64,000 bases of DNA, taken from contig CM073321.1 in assembly GCA_037043015.1 (NCBI GenBank), positions 26,363,510 through 26,427,509 of the forward strand, written 5' to 3'. The translations under genes were made by a program, and so were the position numbers. Within the stretch, counting starts at the first letter, position 1; each line of letters starts with the position of its first letter. The notes under the pieces were generated by a model that saw nothing but the letters and a program-made list of their open reading frames with translations, did not search any database and was not told the origin of the DNA. This DNA comes from Bryum argenteum. Its lineage: Eukaryota > Streptophyta > Bryopsida > Bryales > Bryaceae. Positions 41,217 through 51,340 of the stretch are shown here, piece after piece.

Positions 41217-43448
41217 TCAAACTGAAGATCCATCTGATTGGCCAATCTGAGCTACACTACGAGTACACGGTCTTTGACTTGGACGGGCAATTCGACCGCC
41301 CTCTTCATACTCTCGATCCACCGCTGCGATTTCGCCTCTTATCTCCGCCTGCCAACTATCCTCCTCATCTTTGCCCGATTGCCTCTTCCGCTTTTTGCTA
41401 GGATCCACTTATTTGTTACGTAAGATTTCCATGGCATTCTCGATCTTTGCAACGACATCTTGTACAACACCTTCGAACTCATTCAATAATAGAAGTTGTG
41501 TGTTTTTTGGGTTTAAAAGACATTCTCTCCAAAATGAAATGGCGTCATCGATACGCACATCAAACTTCTTCACCGCATCCCAATAAGAGACCTCCACATC
41601 TTCAAAAGAATTTTCCGGTATCGAAGTCCGGTATATTGCGGCCTCCTCCAATTTTGCAAGAACCACAGCTCTTCCAATTGGAGTACGATCGTACTTCTTG
41701 TACTCCTCACCAAAGCCGATTGAATCAGTTATTTCGTGCCACGAACCATCTTCTCCCTTTTCCACTTTCTTTGGAGGAAATCGAAAGAAACGGTTGTGTT
41801 CGACGCTCCAATGCCCTCCAAAATTACGACAAAACAACTCTCATTGCTCATCACCTTCAATATTCCTCGCCCTGATCTCTATTTTGTAATCTCGTGTCAT
41901 CCAAAATAACTGATCATGATCCCCACCAAATTGAATGGCTAGTTGGTGTTTTGATTCGGACGAACTCCAGTTAAGTGCATTTCCCCAATCAGAGTAGTTT
42001 AGAAATTTCCTTGGGTATTGATCCAGTGGAAGATTCCATCGGTTGAACTCGTGCCCTGGTGGCATAAGATCTCGTATGCCCATCATCTCGTAGAATCTCG
42101 TCCTAAATGGGGAGCGACATACCGGACATACCGATTTTGTCATCGCATATCGGCATATGCAAGTAACATGGAAGTTATGGCCACATTGGCCCAACGTGTA
42201 TGCTCCCTCTGAACCAAAATTATGTAGGCACACCGCACATTTGTCTTTAAGTATTGCGGGAGGAGGGTCGCATGTGTTGATTACAATGCGAGCTGACTCT
42301 TGTAGGTGCGATGAGAATCTACTATACGGCGCCCATCCTTCCTCTATCTCCATAGTCCAATCAACATCAGTGTTTCGTCCCATCTTAGAGTAGTTTGTAC
42401 GCTCCATCATCTCTTCAATATCCCCCCAAAAAGTGACCTCTACAGGGTCATATCTTTTTTTCGATCTGTTTGTACAGAACTTCTCCAATGAAGCATCTAC
42501 AACTTCACGTGATTCTTTTGATGTATATGCAATCGATTTAAGATCTTCTTTTGCCCTCGAAACCAAGCTCCTCCTATCTTGAAGTCGATAAACCCATTCC
42601 AACCATGGTAGTATGCGTAGGTGGATTGTTGCCTCTGTAGAATCTACCGTTTTGAAGGTTTTCCGTAATGCCTCCAATTCAGCGACTGCCTCATCTCTCT
42701 CTTTACTTGTAGCCTCCAACTTGATTGAGCATGCTTTTGCTTCCTCCTCCAATGTCGCAATTGTAACATCTCTCTCCTTCTTCACTGCCGCGAACTTCAT
42801 CGCCCATGCTCGTTGTCGCTCAATCTGTGCATCATCTATCTCCTTTTGTGATATTAACTTTAATTCCCCCGGAATTTCATCATCGTCATCATCGTCTATT
42901 TCGATAATGGTTTTTCCCTTATCTTCTTTACCATCCTCTTCACCAACCTCTTTAAGAGGAGATAAAATCTTGATATAGGCTTGTCCATTATCTTCTTCAG
43001 CATCCTCTTTACCACCCGCATCAATTTGTGAAAGAAATAGACTATCAGAAGTCCCGATAATGGTCTTCCCCTTATCTTTATTACCATCCTTTTCACCATC
43101 CTCTTTACCATCGTCTTTATCACCCGCATCACATTCTGGAACAACATGACTACATGAAGCCCCCTGAGTGTCATTCTGTGATGGAACAAAGTTGTCATTA
43201 TCTTCTAAGTCTTCTAACGCATCCCTTTCGCGCATTGCTTCTTGGTACTTTGCCACATACTTGCTAGCAGGACTTTGTCGAAACAACCGCAATTCCCTGT
43301 AAAACTTGTCAAGGAGACGTTGCGTAATTTGGTGTTAATGTTGCATTTTGATAATGATCTGATAATCTTTCACTCGGCCGGTCAGTAGAGGATCAAACAG
43401 ATCTACGAGTGCATCAAAATTTATGGCAGCTCGTAGAACGTTGGGCGT
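41217..43448 (-). pseudogene. RING-H2 protein gene, C-terminal half (split by retroelement)
   Basis: This is the 3' part of a gene whose 5' part lies at 49041-50155. When the element 43449-49040 and one GGCGT copy are removed, the frame runs on exactly: ...FAGITP continues with NVLRAAINFDALVDLFDPLL. The half contains an acidic Lys/Asp region, a coiled coil (about 42890-42620), and a RING-H2 finger at 42240-42114 (CAVC ... CGHNFHVTC ... CPVCR), so the native protein was probably an E3 ubiquitin ligase. After it come YWDAVKKFDVRIDDAI and a basic C-terminus PSKKRKRQSGK. In-frame stops lie at 43335-43337 (TAA), 41841-41843 (TGA) and 41409-41411 (TAA), with no frameshift. The last stop is 41217-41219. 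It cannot be made as one protein unless these are read through or are errors. Confidence 0.75.
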
Positions 43449-43707
43449 TGTCATGGGCCAAGGCCTCGTTGATAAGCTCGGATGTTCACTCGCTATTAGT
43501 TTTATAAATAGAACTTCGGCTGTAGAGCTAAAGTATAGCTTCGGCAGTAGAGCTAAAGTATAGCCTTGGCAGTAGAGCTAAAGTATAGCCTCGGCAGTTG
43601 AGCCAAGAGGTTAGTATATAAGGGACTCTTATTCATTGTAAACCTAAGTCTTGGATCAATAAATTTCTTTTGTAGTTTTTGCTTGTTTTGACAGCTAGAC
43701 TCTTACA
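43449..43707 (+). repeat. 5' LTR, 259 bp
   Basis: Starts TGTCATGGG, ends CTCTTACA. It contains about four copies of a 26-bp unit (CGGCAGTAGAGCTAAAGTAT), a TATATAA box at 43615-43621 and the predicted transcript start at 43646. Differences from the 3' LTR are all single-base substitutions. Confidence 0.93.
43615..43656 (+). promoter_or_regulatory. TATA box and predicted transcript start of the element
   Basis: TATATAA at 43615-43621 is followed 31 nt after its start by AAGTCTTGGAT (43646-43656). That word is exactly the complement of the primer-binding site, and in self-priming elements the transcript starts at this word. The TATA spacing supports the start site independently. Confidence 0.65.
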
Positions 43708-43709
43708 TA

Positions 43710-43720
43710 ATCCAAGACTT
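43710..43720 (+). other. Self-priming primer-binding site
   Basis: ATCCAAGACTT, 2 nt after the LTR end, is the exact reverse complement of AAGTCTTGGAT at 43646-43656 in the LTR (11 of 11). No tRNA complement that I know matches this place. Tf1 of fission yeast uses 11 nt at the 5' end of its own RNA in the same way. Confidence 0.75.
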
Positions 43721-43886
43721 CTCTTGATTTTTTGAAGGGCTTCATCCTCCCTTGTTTTTTCAAACGACAAAAGTAGGACATTGATTAGATTGAGGAACTT
43801 ATCCACCCTCGTGGTAGTGATTGAAAATAGCCACAGAACCGGGACGCATTTGAAGGCTTTGCGAAGCCTGAAGAGTTGATTGAGAG

Positions 43887-45551
43887 GTGTTGCTTTTTGA
43901 GATGGAGAACGCCCAGATGATCGATGATGAGATCTTGCAGCAGCAGCAGGCGCAAGGAGAAATTACGGCGGAAGACTATCAACAAGAGATCGTGAGGTTG
44001 CGCACACAACTTCAAGCTTCTCAGCAAGCTGAGAAGTTAGCTATCGAGCAGTTGGTTGCACAACAGTCGCAGGTGGCTCCAGCGGCTGGACAATTCACGA
44101 GTTTAGGAGGTCCGTCTTCATCGCAGATGATGCCGCAATCGATGCAGCAACAATATGGAGGAACTGCCGTCGCATTGCGCAAGCGATTGCCAGATATTTC
44201 AAAGTTTGACGGGAGCCGCAAGGGCTACCTGATATGGAAGGTCGAAGCAGATAACAAGCTTCGAATTGATAGAGCTGTACTTGGTACACCTCAAGATCAA
44301 GCCGCATACTTGTTTTCGAGGATGGACGCGAAGGCGCAGATGATGGTAGTATCTTTCTACCAAAATCAACGTGGTTGCAATGCGGCGACTTTTATTCAAC
44401 ATCTTGAGAGCGTTTACATCGACCCGAATGCAGCAGCGCGGGCATTGAATCGGCTTCAAGCAATGAAGCAGGGTAGGGAGTCATTCGCAACATTCTTGCC
44501 CAAGTTTGAGAAGGAGCTTGGTGAGAGTCAACTTACCATGGTTCCGGATATGGTGAAGATAGGATATCTTCGCGGTGCTCTCAACTCAGAGATGCAACGC
44601 GCGATGATTGGACCTATGACGTACATCGATTATGGTATGTTTGTCCAAGCTTTGTTGGCGGTCGGCTCTCAACTTGATTGCCTACAATATCAGAAGGGTC
44701 GTGCAGCTCCGATCGCGACATCAAATCGCGTAGGGCCAGATGGAGATGAGATGGATTGGATGCCTACAGTCCAAATAAGCAAGCTTCGGAGACGTTTGAC
44801 TTTGGAGGAACAACAACGGTGTCGCCAAGAGGGACGCTGTTTTTTATGTTTGAAGCGAGGCCACCGTGCAAATGACTGTTCATCCAAGCAAGGTGAAGGC
44901 AATGAGAAGAAGAAGAAAGAGAGCGCGGACAAAACTTCGATAGTGCGCGCAGTGAGAAAGAAGAGCAATGTCAAGACAGAGGAGGTCAAAGAGATGGAGA
45001 GTTGTGACTCTGATGTAGAGTCGGAAAAACGAGCAGCTTCCGGCATAAGACTCAGTCGGAGGCGTGGAGGCAGGTTGTCAAAGTTGAAAAATCTAGGAGA
45101 CAGCTTAGACACGGGTAGTATGTATGTTGATGTTTTAATAAACTCAATTATATCTACTCGTGCTTTGTGTGATTCTGGATGCCAATGCTTTGCAACTGTG
45201 TCTGAGCAATTTGTTCGACGGAGAGGATTGGATGCGTCATCTATTCAACCTAGATCTTTGGAGCAAGTTACGACAATGAAGAAGCGGCCTATGATTTGCC
45301 AAATTGCAAATTTTATGGCCGATATTGATGGTATGAAGGAGAAGATTGTTGCCTATGTTATTCCAGGACAGATAGATGATATAATCTTGGGAAAAGGTTG
45401 GATGGAACGACATGATGCAAGTGTTCGACCTGCTAAAGAAGAGGTTTGCATTCGAAAACCTTTCAAGATGATTGTGAAGACTCGACCGATTACGTTGGAG
45501 CCAATGCAAGAGATACGTGCATCAGTGATTCAAACTTTTGAGAAGCGGTGA
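43887..45551 (+). CDS. gag-protease ORF of the element
   Basis: The open frame is 554 codons from TTG at 43887; the first ATG (MENAQMIDDEILQQQQAQ) is at 43902-43904. Gln-rich coiled coil first, then a capsid-like part (KRLPDISKFDGSRKGYLIWK), a CCHC zinc knuckle CFLCLKRGHRANDC near 44839-44880, a Lys/Glu-rich spacer and a retropepsin with ALCDSGCQCFATVSEQF (DSG catalytic box near 45171). It ends EKR at 45551, where the frame changes to the RT ORF. The protein would package the RNA and cut the polyprotein. Confidence 0.88.
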   Translation: MLLFEMENAQMIDDEILQQQQAQGEITAEDYQQEIVRLRTQLQASQQAEKLAIEQLVAQQSQVAPAAGQFTSLGGPSSSQMMPQSMQQQYGGTAVALRKRLPDISKFDGSRKGYLIWKVEADNKLRIDRAVLGTPQDQAAYLFSRMDAKAQMMVVSFYQNQRGCNAATFIQHLESVYIDPNAAARALNRLQAMKQGRESFATFLPKFEKELGESQLTMVPDMVKIGYLRGALNSEMQRAMIGPMTYIDYGMFVQALLAVGSQLDCLQYQKGRAAPIATSNRVGPDGDEMDWMPTVQISKLRRRLTLEEQQRCRQEGRCFLCLKRGHRANDCSSKQGEGNEKKKKESADKTSIVRAVRKKSNVKTEEVKEMESCDSDVESEKRAASGIRLSRRRGGRLSKLKNLGDSLDTGSMYVDVLINSIISTRALCDSGCQCFATVSEQFVRRRGLDASSIQPRSLEQVTTMKKRPMICQIANFMADIDGMKEKIVAYVIPGQIDDIILGKGWMERHDASVRPAKEEVCIRKPFKMIVKTRPITLEPMQEIRASVIQTFEKR

Positions 45552-47202
45552 ACCAGTAGAGGTTTTTAGTGCCAGCTTGGTTGACATCCAGACGGCACTA
45601 CAACAGAAGGTGTATAGGGACCCGGCACAACATGCTCCTGACTGGCTCATGCCAGTTATTGACGCTTTTAATCGACAAGATGCAAAGTCGTTGCCCCCGC
45701 ATAGGAAAGGGGTTGATCACGAGATCAATCTTATTGAAGGGAAGACTAATGATGACATCCCTGCCATGCCGTTGTATCAGATGTCCAAGGATCAATTATT
45801 AGTTTTGCGCAAGACCCTTACGGAGTTGTTGGATAATGGATTTATTCGCGTAAATAATTCACCTGCAGCAGCTCCGGTCATATTTGTGAAGAAACCTGGC
45901 GGAGGATTGCGATTTTGTGTTGACTATCGGCGATTGAACGAGATGAGTCGGAAGGACAGCTATCCGATTCCGCGCATTGATGAGACGTTAAGATCCATTG
46001 CTGCAACCAAATATATCTCCAAGGTTGATGTAATCTCTGCGTTTCATCGGATACGTGTGAAAGAAGGTGACGAGTGGAAGACGGCGTTCAAAACACGCTT
46101 TGGCTTATATGAGTGGTTGGTCACACCGTTTGGACTGACGGGCGCACCTGCAACTTTTCAACGATATATCAATTGGATACTTCGCGACGAATTGGATATA
46201 TGCTGCTCCGCATATATTGATGACGTGGTGATCTATAGTGATACTCAAAAAGAACATCGTGATGCAGTTCTCAGGATCATCCGTAATCTTGCTAACGCAG
46301 GGCTTCAACTTGATTTTGATAAGAGCGAGTTTGAAGGAGACACTATTAAGTATCTTGGATATTTGGTGAAGACCGGTTGGGGTTTGCAGGCTGATCCAGC
46401 AAAACTTGAGGCAATTCGTCAATGGGAGCCGCCAAAAAAAGTGAAAGGAGTTCGTGGATTTTTAGGTTTCTGCAATTATTATCGACAATTCATAGATGGA
46501 TATTCTAACATTGCAGAACCTCTTACTCGACTAACGCGGAAAGATCAACCTTTCCATTGGACATCGAAATGTCAACATGCCTTTGATCGATTAAAGGAGG
46601 CATTAATTCATGCGTCGGTGCTCGTTAAATGGACTCTAGGTTTGGAAACAACCATTGAATGTGATTCCTCTGGTTATGCTGTTGGTGGCACCTTAATACA
46701 AAAGGTGGACGGACTTTGGCATGCGGTTGCTTATTTCTCGAAGAAACACAGTCCAGTGGAGTCCAATTATCCGATTCATGACAAGGAAATGCTAGCAGTT
46801 GTACATTGCATCCGCGAGTGGCGTACATTACTTGTTGGCCAACATTTTGAAGTGAGTTCACATCATCGCAATTTGGCTTATTTTCAGAAGAAGCAACATT
46901 TGAGCGAGAGGCAAATGTGTTGGGCCTACGAGTTGAATGATTTTGACTTTGAGATCATGCACAAGCCTAGCAAGGATCAAGTTCAATCGGATGCACTTTC
47001 TCGTCGGGAACAGGATCTTCCCCAACACGCAGATGATGATCGAATCATGAATCGATATCATCAGCTTTTGGACGGAGATGATGGCGCTTTGAAGGTTGTC
47101 GCTAAATCCGCATGGATCACAGATGGTGATGCAGATTCAGAAAAAGAGGCTCTCGCTCTGAGAGTCGATAATGACCCCGCGTCCCATATGTCCATTTATT
47201 GA
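45552..47202 (+). pseudogene. RT and RNase H of the element, frame-shifted from gag
   Basis: The frame opens at about 45538 and runs to 47202. Blocks: FVKKPGGGLRFCVDYRRLNE, SYPIPRIDETL, YISKVDVISAFHRIRV, VTPFGLTGAPATFQRYIN, the YIDDVVIYSD catalytic box near 46219, FLGFCNYYRQFIDGYSNI, then RNase H with TIECDSSGYAVGGTLIQ and HDKEMLAVVHCIREWR. Overlap with the gag frame is 14 nt in a +1 relation. This may be a natural frameshift site or a single-base lesion; since two more shifts follow downstream, a lesion is likelier. It is otherwise open. Confidence 0.88.
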
Positions 47203-48292
47203 CGCAGAGATGATTGCATTATGGGATGTTGCCCTGCAAACAAATCATCGTTATTGGAAGATGCGAAAGGCGGTTATGGATGGTGAGCGCCGACTACCTA
47301 AAGAATGGGGCTTACCTATCACGATTAGTGAGTGTTCTGTAGATTCAGGTCATCGATTGCGTTGGCGTGGACGAATATGGATTCCGGCGCACGAACCTCT
47401 TCGGACGCGTTTGATCCAATCTACTCATGATTCACCACTAGCAGGACATCCAGGTCGTGAGGGTACGCGTGACTTGATTGCACGTGAATATACGTGGCCT
47501 GGGTTGACACAAGATGTTCGGAGATTTGTATACGGGAACTGCAACGTGTGTGGAAAATCGAAGATTTGGCGGGAGCAGAAGCAAGGGTTGCTAAAACCTT
47601 TGCCAATTCCGGCACGGATTTGGACTGAGCTCTCCATTGATTTTATTACCGGATTGGCACCAAGCAGCGACTGTACAAATATCATGGTTGTGACAGACCG
47701 TTTGTCCAAATCTATCATTGCTGTGCCTATGAAGACGATTCGTGCACTTGATGTGGCTCACAAACTTTTAGAGCAAGTTTTTCAGCATCACGGATTGCCT
47801 GCAGCAATTGTGTCGGATCGTGGTAGTCAATTTGTTAGTCTGCTTTGGACAGAAGTATGCAGATTGATGAAGATTACGCGTCGGTTGTCGACAGCTTTCC
47901 ATCCGGAGACAGATGGTGCAACAGAGAGGGCGAATCAAGAGCTTGAAACATATCTTCGTATTTTCACGACATTTGAGCAAGAAGATTGGGCTTTTCAGTT
48001 TCCGATTGCGATGATGGCGTTGAATAATCGTGTGTCGCAGTCTATAGGTATGTCTGCATTTTTTATGGCTCACGGTTATCATCATTCGGTCATGAATATT
48101 ACTATACCCGAGGAGGCAGGTTCTTCGTTGTCACCGGCGGAAAAAGGACGCAAGCTTGTTGAACACTGGCGTAATTCAAGTGAACTGGCAACAACGGCAA
48201 TGGCCATTGCGCAAGAGACTCAAGAACGCCGGTCAAATACACGACGCCTTTCGGTGGCGAGGATTTTCGTCCGGGTGATCGTGTGTGGTTGA
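47171..48292 (+). pseudogene. Integrase of the element, in a third frame
   Basis: The N-terminal HHCC finger reads HDSPLAGHPGREGTRDLI ... CNVCGKSK (47420-47565). The core has LSIDFITGLAPS (Asp near 47640), IVSDRGSQFVS (Asp near 47812) and ATERANQELETYLRIF (Glu near 47920), the full D,D,E set. The frame ends at 48290-48292 because a one-base shift near 48255 moves the VWLKLKNI block to the next frame. Confidence 0.86.
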
Positions 48293-48735
48293 AGTTGAAG
48301 AACATCAACACGTCCCGGCCAATCAAGAAGCTTGATTGGATTGCTCTTCCTTATCGTGTATTGGAGTGCGTAGGTACACATGCGGTTCGTTTGAATACAC
48401 CGTCAGGTATTCATCCTGTTTTTCATGTGAGTTTAGTGAAGAAGGCAGCTGAGGATCCGTTGCCTTCCCAACTACCTCATGATAATGAGCCCGGTGTTGT
48501 TTTGAGCAATCCCGCTTTCGAGGCATCCACTAGCGAGGACGAGTATGCTGTTGAAAGAGTGTTGCAACATCGACGTCGTGGGCGCGGTTGGCAACTACTT
48601 GTAAAGTGGACAGGATGGCCGGAGCCTACTTGGGAACCTGTTTGCCAATTACAAAATGTCATGGCCTTAGACGATTACGAGCGCTTGTTGCGCGCGTCTG
48701 GTACTGATATTCCTTGGGCACATTCTCTTGTATGA
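48293..48735 (+). pseudogene. Integrase tail and chromodomain of the element
   Basis: The GPY-like region (KKLDWIALPYRVLECVGTHA, then HPVFHVSLVKKA) is followed by a chromodomain: DEYAVERVLQHRRRGRGWQL, then LVKWTGWPEPTWEPVCQL, ending LDDYERLLRA. The stop is at 48733-48735, about 45 bp before the 3' LTR. GAGGAGGAGGAGGAGGAGG at about 48758-48777, just upstream of the LTR, can serve as the polypurine tract. Confidence 0.87.
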
Positions 48736-48781
48736 CACTTGTTAATTCATCAGCAGAGGAGGAGGAGGAGGAGGAGGCATT

Positions 48782-49040
48782 TGTCATGGACCAAGGCCTC
48801 GTTGATAAGCTCGGATGTTCACTCGCTATTAGTTTTATAAATAGAACTTCGGCAGTAGAGCTAAAGTATAGCCTCGGCAGTAGAGCTAGAGTATAGCCTC
48901 GGCAGTAGAGCTAAAGTATAGCCTCGGCAGTTGAGCCAAGAGGTTAGTATATAAGGGACTCTTATTCATTGTAAACCTAAGTCTTGGATCAATATATTTC
49001 TTTTGTAGTTTTTGCTTGTTTTGACAGCTAGACTCTTACA
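48782..49040 (+). repeat. 3' LTR, 259 bp
   Basis: Starts TGTCATGGA, ends CTCTTACA, and is followed by the target duplication GGCGT. Same length as the 5' LTR with 6 substitutions and no gap. Confidence 0.93.
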
Positions 49041-50155
49041 GGCGTGATACCTGCAAAAGTGTGAGCCATCTCCACAAAACGAGGAGCCATATCCGCAAGT
49101 ATTTTTGACCCTGCCTTCAAGTTGAACCCTAGAGCAGTTAACCTTTCAGCCGAAGTATCTCCCCAATCATTCCCTGGCAAACCTTGCTCTTTATCTACCT
49201 CATTGCACCAATCTGCCAATCTTTCTGCTTTTTTCATCCACTCATCCAATTTGTTATCCTTTAGTACCTTATGCAGATACCCCTCGAAATTTGGCGCCAC
49301 ACCCGAATCGAGATCCATGTCGTCCATGGCATCAGTTGGTGCTCTGGTTTCCCGTGGTTCACTTGGCCCTGCCCCCTCTGATGTTGGGACTGGAATTACA
49401 TGAGGTTCTTCAACTAAGTTTGCACCTTCGAGCCTATCAGTTATAGTCGGTTCTACGATTGGGGCATCCGTGGCAACCATATTCCTTCCATCCTCCTAAT
49501 GTGTCGTGGTTGTTGGAGGAGATTCCTTCACCGCCGTCTCATGAGTTTTCCTCCTCAAGTGCTGCAATAAGGCCTTTGTAGAGTTTGATTCTGGATCAAA
49601 CATATCTGGGATATACTTCTGATTTCTCCCAATTCAAAGAGGATATGCACTACTCGCCGTGAATGTGCTCCAGTTCACCTTGCGCTTCAATATGAGCTCA
49701 GCATACACCATGCTCAAAAGCGTATAGGAAAAATAACCTTTGCTCTTGGGACGAGTTCCAAACAATGCCACCCAAACATCTTCAGCACAATGAAGGAAGT
49801 GATCATCCTTGCATGTTTGAGGGTTGCAAGTAAAATTATTGGTATTAACTTCGTGACATTCTCGAGGCCAAAGTTTCCCAATGTGATACATCTTCACATA
49901 TTTCTTGCACGTCGCCATTCTCCAGTATTCCTCTGTTTCATTGGCCCAACCGCTCTCAGCTTTGATGGCCTCATTATCCAAGATCTCGTAGTGCAACTCA
50001 TGTCTCGCTCCTTTTGGTTTCACTCTCTTTGATGGTGTCTCTTGTAAAATCAACTCAGTCCCCACCAATCCTGCGTTTGTGTTTTCTGTTGCAGGTGACC
50101 TCAAGGTCTGTTCAGAATCAGCCTCCATGTTCGTGTTATCGATATCCGTCGCCAT
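49041..50155 (-). pseudogene. Cys/His-family RING gene, N-terminal half (split by retroelement)
   Basis: The frame opens at ATG 50155-50153 (MATDIDNTNMEADSEQ) and runs leftwards to the insertion at 49041. Around residues 85-150 it has the block CKKYVKMYHIGKLWPRECHE ... CNPQTCKDDHFLH, and then VNWSTFTASSAYPL. This block is shared with the genes at 54512 and 61819, so the three are paralogues. In-frame stops lie at 49634-49636 (TGA, codon 174) and 49496-49498 (TAG, codon 220), and the frame stays open beyond each. Joined to 43443-41217 the coding length is 3342 nt, an exact multiple of three. A GC-rich array precedes the start. Function unknown; the RING in the other half suggests a ubiquitin role. 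Confidence 0.72.
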
Positions 50156-50379
50156 GAAGAATAGGGAGTATTTAAAATACCCCGAAGATATCCCAAGTAT
50201 GCAAAAATTTAATGCAGCAGCCGCAAGTATCACGCTGACTTCCACCCGCCACCACAAATGCAGCACACGAGAAGCTAATGCCCACGGTTGCAGCTCAGTT
50301 GAGATGGATGTATACGAGAAGAAGTGAGGGGAAATGAGGCCCAAAGGCCTTTTCTCCCCCCATCTTTCCAACCCTAGAG

Positions 50380-50705
50380 ACAAGCCGCACGGACCGGTCG
50401 CTCGGCCAATCACGGCCGCGACCGATGCTGGCCGGCCGGTCCGGCCGACGGATCGTGGCCGGTCGATCCGGTCGACCGATCGGGGCCGGCTGATCGTGGC
50501 TTGTCGTTCGCGCCGGCCGTTCGCTACCGACCGTTCGTCGCCGATCGGCCACGATCGGCCGACCGATGTGGCCGGCCGATCGTGGCCGCTCGATGTTGGC
50601 CGACCGATGCTGGGCGACCGATGCCGGTCGACCAAGGCGGCCGATCGTGGCCGCTCGATGTCGGCCGACTGATGCCGGTCGACCAAGGCGGCCGACCGAT
50701 CTCGA
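50380..50705. repeat. GC-rich CGGCCGA array upstream of the split gene
   Basis: About 325 bp of CGACCGATCGG, GGCCGATCGTGGCCG, GGTCGACCAAGGCGGCCG and similar words. It lies about 225 bp upstream of the ATG at 50155 on the minus strand. Next to the gene side is GGGCCTCATTTCCCCTCAC (minus strand, near 50325-50345), also found near the starts of the two paralogues. Long open frames here are artefacts of the repeat. Confidence 0.85.
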
Positions 50706-50860
50706 TGGCCACTGCGATTTTTTTTTGTAAAATTTCTTTCAATTTTTTTTTAAATAAATATATATATATATATATATACTACAAAAATCTTACTAAATTG
50801 CATAGGATCCTTTTTTATTCCGCAAAGATTTCGGTTATTTGATTCTCATTGATTCTTACA
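50706..50860. repeat. T-rich flank A, repeated at 51215-51340
   Basis: Includes (TA)n at about 50758-50778 and the block AAATTGCATAGGATCC then TTTTTTATTCC[GT]CAAAGATTTC, which recurs at 51278 onward in the same orientation. Each copy follows a GC-rich array, so array plus flank appear to have been duplicated together. Confidence 0.75.
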
Positions 50861-50869
50861 CATTGAGAT

Positions 50870-51060
50870 ATTCCCGACAAAGAGATATTCCCGACATTCT
50901 CTTGTCAGAACATTTCCTATCCATATTTAGACGCCACGTGGATCATACAGGCTAAATATAGTAATTTTGAAAATGCAGGTATGCAACCCGGGGAAGTGAT
51001 CGAAGTTGTGCAAACGGGGAGTGTTGGGGAGAGGCAAGAGGAGGAGGGGAAAGGGGGGAC
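50870..51060 (+). repeat. Upstream module U, copy 1 (orphan)
   Basis: About 190 bp highly similar to 53760-53965: ATATTCCCGACATTC, CTTGTCAGAACATT, the CACGTG-containing GCCACGTGGA, GCTAAATATAGTAATTTT, GCAGGTATGCAAC, and GTTGGGGAGAGGCAAGAGGA. In the second copy the module leads to a GC array and a gene; here it leads to an array (51060-51212) with no gene behind it. Confidence 0.85.
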
Positions 51061-51212
51061 GCGGTAGAAGCGACCGACCAATCGCCCGGGGGATGTGGTC
51101 GGTCGATAGGCCGGTCGCCGGTCGCCGGGCCGGTTGCCGGACGCCGGGCCACTCGCCGGACGTCGGGCCGGTCGCACGCCCGCCCGATGGCGGCCGACCG
51201 ATATGGGCGGCC
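51060..51212. repeat. GC-rich array without a gene
   Basis: GGTCGGTCGATAGGCCGGTC, then CGCCGGTCGCCGGGCCGG and similar words over about 150 bp. It follows module U and is followed by flank A, with no open frame of note, so it looks like an orphan promoter copy. Confidence 0.75.
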
Positions 51213-51340
51213 GCTGTAGGGTTTGTTTTAATTTTTTTTTTAAACTTTTTTTTTCTATATATATCACTAAAATCTAATAAAATTGCATAGGATCCTTTTT
51301 TTATTCCTCAAAGATTTCTGTTACTCGATTTTTAGTAATT

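Larger units (their letters stand above)
43449..49040 (+). mobile_element. Full-length Ty3/gypsy element, Tcn1/Tf1-like, with TSD
   Basis: A complete 5592-bp element bounded by 259-bp LTRs that differ at 6 positions by my count (2.3%), and by GGCGT target duplications at 43444-43448 and 49041-49045. Inside are gag-protease, RT-RNase H, integrase and a chromodomain. The primer-binding site is complementary to the LTR itself (see 43710-43720), as in Tf1/sushi elements. Its RT and integrase look fungal rather than like those of common plant chromoviruses; Tcn1-like elements in mosses and Selaginella are the nearest known case that I recall. Three frame changes (about 45545, 47185, 48255) break pol. 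It sits inside a minus-strand gene. Confidence 0.93.

Noticed and set aside
41217-50155. Stop-codon reassignment as an explanation for in-frame stops
   Set aside because: All three stop types occur, while Lunapark, the hAT-type ORF and the 54.5-kb gene end normally at single stops; mutation or error is simpler.
50295-50686. Arg/Pro/Ser-rich N-terminal extension of the split gene, starting at 50686
   Set aside because: These codons are the GC-rich array; the first reasonable start is ATG 50155, after the promoter motif.
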